From positions 124,001-188,000 of the forward strand of contig CANTFL010000235.1 in NCBI GenBank assembly GCA_947650285.1: a stretch of DNA of 64,000 bases, read 5' to 3'. Of the stretch, positions 56,205 through 64,000 are shown one piece after another. Made by a program: the position numbers and the translations under genes. Source of the DNA: Hyaloperonospora brassicae (lineage: Eukaryota > Oomycota > Peronosporomycetes > Peronosporales > Peronosporaceae). Every line of letters begins with the position of its first letter. Positions within the stretch are counted from its first letter, which is position 1. Under the pieces are notes generated by a model. It saw nothing but the letters and a program-made list of their open reading frames with translations. It was not told where the DNA came from and did no database searches.

Positions 56205-56330
56205 GCAACAAGAGATTGCGAGATCACTCGGAGACCGCGAGATCACTCAGAGACCGCGAGATCACTCCGAATTCACGAGATCACCCAAAGATAATGAGAT
56301 CGCCCAGAGATCGCGGGATCCAAAAGTCAG
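56205..56330. repeat. ~19-bp tandem repeat, five units
   Basis: Units of gcgagatcactcggagacc with growing divergence; again GATC-containing. Confidence 0.75.
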
Positions 56331-56899
56331 CTGCGTACAAGTCGGGTGTGGATCACTCCAAAATTCAGAAAGAGCGTACTTAATGAGATCTAGATAACTG
56401 CACAGGAAAGACCTTCTGGAGAGGAGACGTGTGGCTTCGGAAATTCGTACCACAGATAAGCATTGCGATAAGTTTTGAGTTTGATTGGATAACATTAAAC
56501 GAAGTTCAATTTGATTCGAATAACACGTGCATATTTCTATTCAGGGTCGGATTATTGGCCACTCGAGGTAAGTAAAAATCACATACCAAAATCAAGTGAT
56601 ATGTCTCGATAGTTTGGCCAGGGACCAAGGACTTTCAAACAAAACTCCACCTCCATTTCGACACAGCAAACAAGTGAAGGCAAAGGTTGCAAGAACGCGA
56701 GAAGGCTCGAGTGTTCAGAAGGCTTACAACTAGATTTTCTACATCGGAAAAGGCGATCTTGTAGAGATAAAGGAAAGGCATGTCAAACAACAAATCCGGT
56801 GCCGGTGCGCCCAGATTTAAAGTCGTGTGTGTTTCAACGTTTCCCCCAATACAGGATTGTACTACCGAACTTCCGCTTACACCTTACTAGAACACCCGC

Positions 56900-57110
56900 G
56901 ATCGTGTAAAGGTTTCCACGCGACAGCACCAATCCCAAACCCGGTCAAGTTCGGCATAGAATCGAGTCCGCCTGGAAGAGTACAACCCTCCCTACCGACG
57001 GGTACACACGGTGAGTACAGTTTAAATCACGGAATTGGAGAACCCTCTCCAGTATTCGGTCGCCCGGGCGCTGGTCGAGAGTTGAGATCGACCTTTTTCG
57101 TACGAGCGAT
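56900..57110 (+). repeat. Diverged fragment of the GATC-rich LTR-like repeat
   Basis: ccgacgggtacacacggtgag near 56994 matches 54247-54268 (ccgacgggtacacaaggtgag), and the following ~60 bp align with gaps to 54275-54320. An older copy in the plus orientation of the left copy. Confidence 0.5.
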
Positions 57111-57799
57111 CACTACTCCACTACACATAGTAAATTGAGCAACCTATGAGATATTTCCGAGAAGTTACGCGATTAAATTAGCTCTTCCGGTCGATGGCAT
57201 CCTATTCTGTCACTTGCATCATAAAAGCAGTATCGACACTATCACACCAAGAAGAGTGCAACCAAATTTACCTACAAGCACACCTAGAAAAGGTCGACGC
57301 ACTTATTCGGCGAGCACAGAAGGTAAAGAAGTCTTCACACATAAAATTGCGGGACATCCTTTCGAATTTTGTTCTTCTATGTTCCAGTAGAGAATAGGTT
57401 TTAGATCTTCGATTGTGTGGAATCACTTTGTTACAGTGACATTGCATGTGCGATGGTTCAAACAATAATTTTAAACGTGATAAAAATTGCTGTTAAAACT
57501 ATGTTGTGTATTCTGTATAGAAGTAGTCAATATGCAGCAACGTATGGTTCATCAACAAGAACTTAAAGCATCATTGTCAATCGTAATATTGATTTACCTT
57601 CTAAGTGGAAATAATTATAATTACTAAAACAACCTTCAATAAAATGATTTGCAGAGTCAGTATTAAGTTGAGTCTGCTTCGTTCGAGTTGTAGCACAATC
57701 TTAAAGCCAAACTCTAGAACCCATATATATATATATTTATATAAGGCAGTTAAGGTAAATTATAGGCTGAGATGGTACTTCAAGTTTGAGAGGCCGTAA
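57111..57799. other. No gene recognised
   Basis: AT-rich, with a short (AT)n near 57725. Confidence 0.4.
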
Positions 57800-60370
57800 A
57801 GTTTTTTTTTGTATCTTCGAAGAAGAGATGCAGGTCGTTTTGTCACTTAAAGTTGACTGGATATGCTAGACGTATGCCATTTCCTCACGATGTATATGCA
57901 TTTGACGTTATTTAACCTCATTATTTGGATCACGAAAACGTTTAAACCGTTAAGGGCTGAGCTCAGGCTCTGTCCAAGCTCATAAAAAATAGGCATGGTA
58001 AGTGTGACATTCAAGCTTCCACTCATCGCACTCGCCACCTCTCGAGTCGCATTATGCCACTATGGACATGAACACACAAAAGTAGGATTATAAAACGCAC
58101 ACAAAGAATTTATAGAGGTCAAAAGACGCTAATTTCGCATTAGATGCACGCTTTAAAGATTCGATCAAGATCTTGACCGATTAAGCGCCCCTCACTGATT
58201 GCGTTTCAGATTTTACGTCATTTCACCTTTATAGGCTATTTCCGCATCAGTTACAAAGTATGTGCAAAACTTAATTTACTATTCAAAGAAGTACTAGTGA
58301 TAGAAACATTATGTTTAGTGCATCAGAAAACGATTTGATGTTACGTTAGACACACACGGCCCGAAATCTAGATCGGTGCGTTTGGGTAGGACTATGTAGT
58401 GATACATGCGTATTTGCGGTTTATAGATATGCGTTGACATGTCGCAAAATACGATACCACGGAGACTGGAGTTAGGTGGGCTAAAACAAATGGGCCTTTA
58501 AATATATGAAGAGAACAAAAAGAACATTAATCAGGATGTAGTTAATCGCACATATAGAATTGATGTCAAAAGACAGGGCACCATATACGAATAAAGTGCT
58601 CTAGATTCATTTCAGCTTACGACAGAAGGCAACGATCACTAGTCGCAAAAGGAAGGGTCCTTAACGCAATCTTTAGATTATTGCGAAGTTTTAGGGGAGT
58701 AGTGAATTGTAAATGATCGGCTAAGGTTAGTAGGGCTACGGGTTCTGCTGATCTGGCACCGTCTATAGCATAATTGGGACTCTTGACATACGATTTTTCA
58801 AACAAACAGTCTCTGTATGTTGTTTTTAAAATTAATTTCTTTCTCATCGCCTTACAGACTGAAGTGATAAAGACAAGTTGCCATATATCCTAGCTTACTT
58901 TGTAGCGTCACATATATTATTTGATGCTACTAGATAAAGGTCCGCAGGCGCAATTGATTGAGCGCAAGACACTATTATAAAAAGATCACGGATCGCCTAT
59001 CAACAGGCACATACTTAGATGTATAAGTTACAAGAAGAGGGACTAATATACATTAAAGATTTACAGTACGGATGATGATATAAATTGTATTAATTCAAAA
59101 AGAATTTTGGTGTCATCGATGATACACTATGGATCTGAAAGTATATGCTTCGGACCAGATGGAAACATTAATTTGTGAAAACATCTGCCACTTGTATCTT
59201 AATTGGCCATCTAACGAGCGTATTGAAGATTTCACGCGCGTGAGAATGTTACAAGAGTCATTAAGTGTGCTGAATTAGGTATAAATTGTTAGCACTGTAC
59301 AAAATACCTTAATTGATTACATGTATCAGTTGCGTAGCAATCTGTTAGCCCATGTCTTCAAAAACCAGACAGCGCCAAAGACCTTTATCTTCAACAAGTC
59401 CAAGCGGAAAATGAGATGGATGCTTGCCTAGCGGTCAGTATATAATACAAAATATGTATGCTTCTTAAAAATTGCTACACGTTATTTCTGGGCTACCAAA
59501 ACTTCTAACTTCACGAAAAAGCTGTGCTAGCGCTACCATAGCTAGAGTACACGAACAGAATAAGTCGTTAGCAAGCGTAATACATAACATTATAACCTAT
59601 ATAGTAGATAAATTCTAGTCTTGACTGATTAGAAATTATTATAGGCTCTCTTGATCTTTGACAAATTGCGCCTTTAAAGTTTATATCGGGGTCAAATCGA
59701 TTGTTGTTTTCGGAGCAAAACCCTTATTGCAAGACCCGCGTTGTGACAAAGTCAAGCAATTTTGCGTACTCGTCGCAGTGGACGATTAATTTGTTGAGGA
59801 TGTGGCTAACAGCGGTATCTGCTAACTACCAATGGGTCCAGAGAAGCTCAATGATGAACGAAAAGTTTGTCCTTTAAAAATATTGATTTGATCGATACAC
59901 AAATTATTATTATATTAACTGTAATTTATAACAAGATTAAAATATATATCAACAATGTTAATATTTCATTGTGGTACTTTATACCGTACCATAATCTGAT
60001 GACGTATGCACACACCACGAGATCTATGTAAATTCCCGTCGGACGACCTAATTCATGCAGCAAGGACCACCCGTATCGTGAATAAGTCATCGCGGTTACA
60101 AATTATTTTGTCAATTATTTTTTAAGCAGAACGTTATGAGAAGATCTTGACCTCTTCACATATATCTTCGACGTCCTCTACGCATACTTATTTAAGGATG
60201 AGGTTTGCGAATAGTGCACGTATATAACAAGTGAAATTCTGCAATGATATTGACTTATATTTTTGATACCTCAAAAGGACGTCATCAAAGATGTCTTGTC
60301 AGCGCGCGCCATCACCGTGACCATAAATTTGATGGATGTTTTGATTCAAATTCTTCGAGTAAATGAACGA
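57800..60370 (+). pseudogene. Fossil relative of Gypsy-1 (gag to RT)
   Basis: Colinear word matches to Gypsy-1: 57955 with 5826 (gctgag, ctgagctc-like), 58040-58075 with 5905-5945 (ccatgaacacac), 59420-59445 with 7070-7100 (atggatgc-tgcctagcgg), 59750-59785 with 7465-7500 (caaagtcaagca), 60205-60225 with 7918-7935 (gatagtgcacg-at) and 60280-60370 with 7975-8065 (aaggacgt-atca). Strongly AT-shifted, full of stops; no LTRs. Confidence 0.6.
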
Positions 60371-60497
60371 TAATGAACGTAGCAGTTAGCAATTTCTGTT
60401 GAGTGCTCTGTATTAATCTGTGATGCCTTACGTCCTATGTAACGTACCTGGCTCATATAAGATCTAAGTGGTAACGAAAGTCTTACGATATTGCTAT

Positions 60498-62289
60498 TGT
60501 GGTGAAGTCGATCTCACAAAATTACTTTAGTGAGTGTCAATCTTCCACTTGCCCAGACTTGCCGACTCACGGAGGGGGTACTCCGATTCGTGCCTTGCTG
60601 TATAACCTTGTGCTCACCTTGTGTACCCGTCGGTTGGGCTGGCTTGAGCTCTTCGTAACGGCCTTGGGAGATGTCGATCTCGCTGAGAGGTTGGGTTGAG
60701 CGTTCGCTTCCGGTGCGGAAATCTTCACACCACGAACGGGGGTTCTGCGATCTTGATCTTGAGTCGCGGCAGTCACTCTTGGGCGATGTCGCGATCTCGA
60801 TCTTGAATCACACCGATCTCGATTTGTCTTCGGGATCGGGGTCTTCGCTGTGCGGAAATCTTCACGCAGCAAATAATTGTCTTGCGTCGATCTTGCGTTG
60901 GGATCGGTCCAATCTAGTCTCGGGATCGGCCGATCTTGCCGGAAGTGCGCAATGTGGGCAGATCGGTCCTGGGTTTCGCCAAAATGAAACGTGCCGATCC
61001 GTCCAGTAAATCAAAACGATCTTGCTCGGTCTTGTCTTGAACGCCTTGTCCAGATCTTCTGACCACTTGCGCCGTCTCGCGATCTTGTGTCCAATGTCCT
61101 TTTCCTTTTCCTGATGTTGCTGCTACCCTAGCAGTTGAGTTGAGTGTGAGTACTTGACCGATCCGGGCCAAATATCCCGAGATCGCTCTTCTCGATCTTG
61201 GCCGACAATCCAAGATCGGTCTTCTGTGTCCTTGTAACACGCGCGCCTTGACCCGCCGGGGAAGCCAAATCAATCTTGCCCGGAGAAGAGGGGAGGGGAA
61301 CGTGCGTCGTGAGCAGAAGAAGTAGAGTTCAAGTCTGTTTATTAACCAACCAAATTTATAGTCAACCTATCCTTAAGCCTATTTTCAACCGCAGGTCACT
61401 CTCCAAACCTATATCACCTTCAACTTGACTGCCCCCTTGAACACGTGTCGAAATCTCGTGACCTGTACTCCAAAGATAGCGCCAATACTCCCGATATCGT
61501 ACCTAGACACCAAAAAAGGGACCAAATTCCAAATACGGTACCAAATACCCAATTTTGGTACCGAAAGGTCCAAAATAGTACCCAAATAAGGAATGTGCCT
61601 AAATCCATTTTGCGACGTCCATTCGACCGGCTTCCACTGGCTCTTTCGGTCTGAACTTTTGGGACATCTCTCATAGACCTTCAACAAGCATTTACATCAT
61701 CATACGATAGCTCCATCATCGATATATCCATAACCAGCAGGGAACATGACCGATCTGATGTCCAGTTCGAGATCGAGTAGGCTCGACACAGTGCGATCCG
61801 GCCCTATATGTCGTTTCCGTTCATTTTGTGTACTCCAATACCATTCCCAAGGGTCTATTTGCTCAATGGGACCATCCATAGTTCTTACAACGGTCCCCCG
61901 GACTCCCACCAACATCCACAATTCCAGATCGGTCCATAATTAACCTAAATCAGTACTTCTTTTGGGAGCCCGGTATAGAATGTCACCGATCTAATAGATT
62001 TCAACACCTTTGTCACAGAGTCACTTCGCATCGTCTGGTCCCAGATGCACCTTTCCCAGAGTAATTCTGCTTCAGATCAGCCGTTTAGTACAATCCAGTC
62101 CCTTGTCCCAGATCACTTAAATCATCCTTGTCCCAGATCGCAGCATGGGAATCATCCCTTTTCACGCCCCGTCTCAGATCGTTCGATACCCGTCAGTCTG
62201 ACGACAGTTGGATCGTATCGTCTTTCTCCGTTGGGATCGCCTCCCATCTCTCATTGGATCGCCAGGTCCCGTGGTCTAATTCTCCACCA
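60498..62289 (+). repeat. GATC-rich LTR-like repeat, right copy (plus)
   Basis: 1792 bp, starting TGTGGTGAAG and ending ACCA, followed by tggcgcc at 62295-62301 as primer-site candidate and a Gag-like gene 150 bp on. It is the inverse of 52638-54382, and parts of both are nearly identical. I infer a 5' LTR. TATA-like words on the opposite strand leave some doubt about orientation. Confidence 0.7.
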
Positions 62290-62294
62290 GTAAG

Positions 62295-62301
62295 TGGCGC
62301 C
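62295..62301 (+). promoter_or_regulatory. Primer-binding-site candidate
   Basis: tggcgcc, a TGG-starting word five bases past the proposed LTR end. Confidence 0.4.
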
Positions 62302-62443
62302 TCAAATATGTGGTCACTGATCCTCGTAGAAAATTTGATTAGTGACTTTGCCACAACCGCCCCCTGCACTGAAGTCCATTGTAAAGCAATTGACCTCAGT
62401 GCCGTCACTCATCAACTTTGCTCCAACCACTCAAGTCCATATC

Positions 62444-64000
62444 ATGGTCTCTCCGACGCATCTCCCCACCTCGCCGATCTCGTCGGAAGGCTCCACCGTG
62501 TTCCTGTCTCCGGATCGCGACCCGTCACCTGGATCGCCGGATCGCGGGCGGTATGCTCCCATCGTCCCTGATCGACATGCATCCCCCAGTCGTCTACATT
62601 TGGCCGGATCGCCAGTGATCGCCACGAGATTGCCAGATCGACAGCCTACCAGACCCTCGTCTCCAACCCAAGACTTACCGTCTGGATCGCCGGATCGACG
62701 TGAGTCTTTAAGTGATTCCCGTTCGGTCGGATCGCCCTCGATCGTCACGGACTCACCAGATCGTCCGTTTGAACCGTCCTCACTTCCCGTACCTCCGGCG
62801 ACTCTGGGTGCATTTAGGTCCGACGCCCTGGCCATTAGTGAGTCTCGTACAGAGTCTGCTCCAGCTGCGGACGTTACCGGCCGCGTTCCAAGAGTTTCTG
62901 CCGACGACGTTCGTCTTACGTTGGCTACGATCTCTTATTTATGGGATCGCGAGGCCACCTTCCGCAGCCAAGCCGACACCATTCATGAGCTTCAGCATTT
63001 ATACCGAGATGCGGTCGCCCGGGGGGATCGTTTAGACAAAGAAATTGATTCTCTGCATGAATTGGTCGCCCCCTTCGTCTCCTTCGTTCAGCGTCGATAC
63101 GATTGGATGCAGGGCCGCTACGTCGACGCAGTACATTCTTTAAGCGACTGTAAACGAGCTCTGCAGACACATCGCGATCAATCGGAGGAGGTTCGTCGAC
63201 TACGCGCTTTGTTACGTGCCAACGAGGAGGATCAAGGCAGCTTGGAACGATAGGTGAACGCTTTGAGGACTCAAATGCACTCGCTCCAAGCTGAGCTTAA
63301 TTCTCTCCGACGGCAGCGCGACCAGATGACCTCCGACAGGTCTTTCCTTCACATAGATGTTTTGCACTTGAAGGAGCAATTGGCTCGATCTCAGGCGGAG
63401 ATCGCAGAGAGACTGGCTTCGATCAGCGATCTCATACAACAAGTGGATGGCTTGACTCCTCTGGAGGGTAAGTTGGCACTTTCGCGGCTGGAAAACGCCA
63501 ACCTCCGTCGTCAGCTTGCGGAACACCTCACGGTACACGACCAGCTACAGGTGGCGGAACACGATCGGGATCGGGCCATAGCCGAGCACCGAGCGCTGCT
63601 CGACACACTGAACAGTGCCACACTCGGGTCCCAATCCTCTACATTGACCGTTCGACCGACGCCTACGAGTGCTACTCAGGCCAGATCGCCACCCGCTTCC
63701 ACTACCCAGAGATCGCGATCGCTTGCCCGTAGGTCCAGATCGAGATCGTCTGGCCCGCCTGCCAAGCGTCGGCGTGTTCAACTAAGGTCACGATCCCGAG
63801 ACTCTTCTACCTCCCGTGTGGCCTCCTGGCTATTGTCGTTGAACCATTCAACACCTTCCAAGAAACTTCCCAGATCGGACCCACCCGAGTTTTCATCCGA
63901 TTCCTCTTTTTCTCCGCCTTCGTCCACAATTTCTGGGGCGGGATCGGGAAGTGGGGAACTGACCGGGTCGGACTCCAGCTCGGACGATTTAACTCGTTCT
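62444..64000 (+). pseudogene. Gag-like coiled-coil protein, one in-frame stop, runs off window
   Basis: From ATG 62444 a frame runs to the window edge with one stop, TAG at 63251-63253. Order: a Pro/Ser/Asp region with five xPDR motifs (SPDR, VPDR, LPDR, encoded by gatcg-rich DNA, to ~62770), a long coiled coil interrupted by the TAG (DKEIDSLHELV, LNSLRRQRDQM, LKEQLARSQAEIAERL, LENANLRRQLAEHL), then an Arg/Ser NLS-like segment (RSRSRSSGPPAKRRRVQ) and an acidic Ser-rich stretch. No zinc knuckle yet. By position after LTR and primer site it is Gag-like; no family match is claimed. Confidence 0.55.

Noticed and set aside
57800..60370. RIP-like hypermutation as the cause of the AT shift
   Set aside because: RIP is a fungal process not established in oomycetes; ordinary decay explains the pattern and I cannot measure dinucleotide bias here.

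Overview
The window reads as nuclear DNA of an oomycete, probably a peronosporalean plant pathogen; the genus cannot be fixed from the sequence. Reasons: small secreted proteins with RXLR/dEER-like N-terminal motifs, oomycete Inr-type promoter motifs about 50 nt upstream of two of them, short GT-AG introns, and stacked Ty3/Gypsy, Ty1/Copia, LINE and pogo/Tigger-type elements. I saw no rRNA, tRNA or CRISPR features.

1-14.7 kb is nested transposon sequence. Relic Gypsy LTRs and an 867-bp TIR element lead into a decayed LINE (3.2-4.8 kb). A 7981-bp Ty3/Gypsy element (Gypsy-1, 4790-12770) splits it, with 392-bp LTRs and a GATGC target duplication. The LINE RNase H half resumes at 12.8 kb. Gypsy-1 is the oddest object here: its LTRs, coding sequence and 3' region are tiled with short, mostly perfect hairpins, and its 3' third carries antisense ORFs. 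15.5-20.8 kb holds a second chromodomain Gypsy (Gypsy-2; TSD TGCAG) inserted at the start codon of a BED-finger-like ORF. It has no such hairpins.

21.4-40.1 kb is the gene island. It has three small secreted proteins that share a layout of signal peptide, RXLR-like motif, dEER-like motif and Gly-rich stretch. It also has a convergent pair of NicO-type nickel/cobalt transporter genes, one with two introns, and a cystathionine gamma-synthase-like gene. Decayed LINE sequence, a strong 71-bp hairpin and many microsatellites lie between them.

36.9-49.6 kb holds a direct repeat pair, two opposed Copia LTR pieces flanking a mitochondrial cox1 insert (NUMT), a FAR1-like ORF and a decayed Copia element on the minus strand. 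50.4-52.1 kb is a pogo/Tigger-type transposase with remnant introns. 52.6-62.3 kb contains two ~1.75-kb LTR-like sequences in inverted orientation around 6.1 kb of AT-rich DNA, which includes a decayed relative of Gypsy-1. A GATC-rich Gag-like gene starts after the right-hand copy and runs off the window.

Functional genes are few (two NicO transporters, CGS, three effector candidates). The rest is layered transposon sequence, from young insertions with intact TSDs to AT-shifted fossils.
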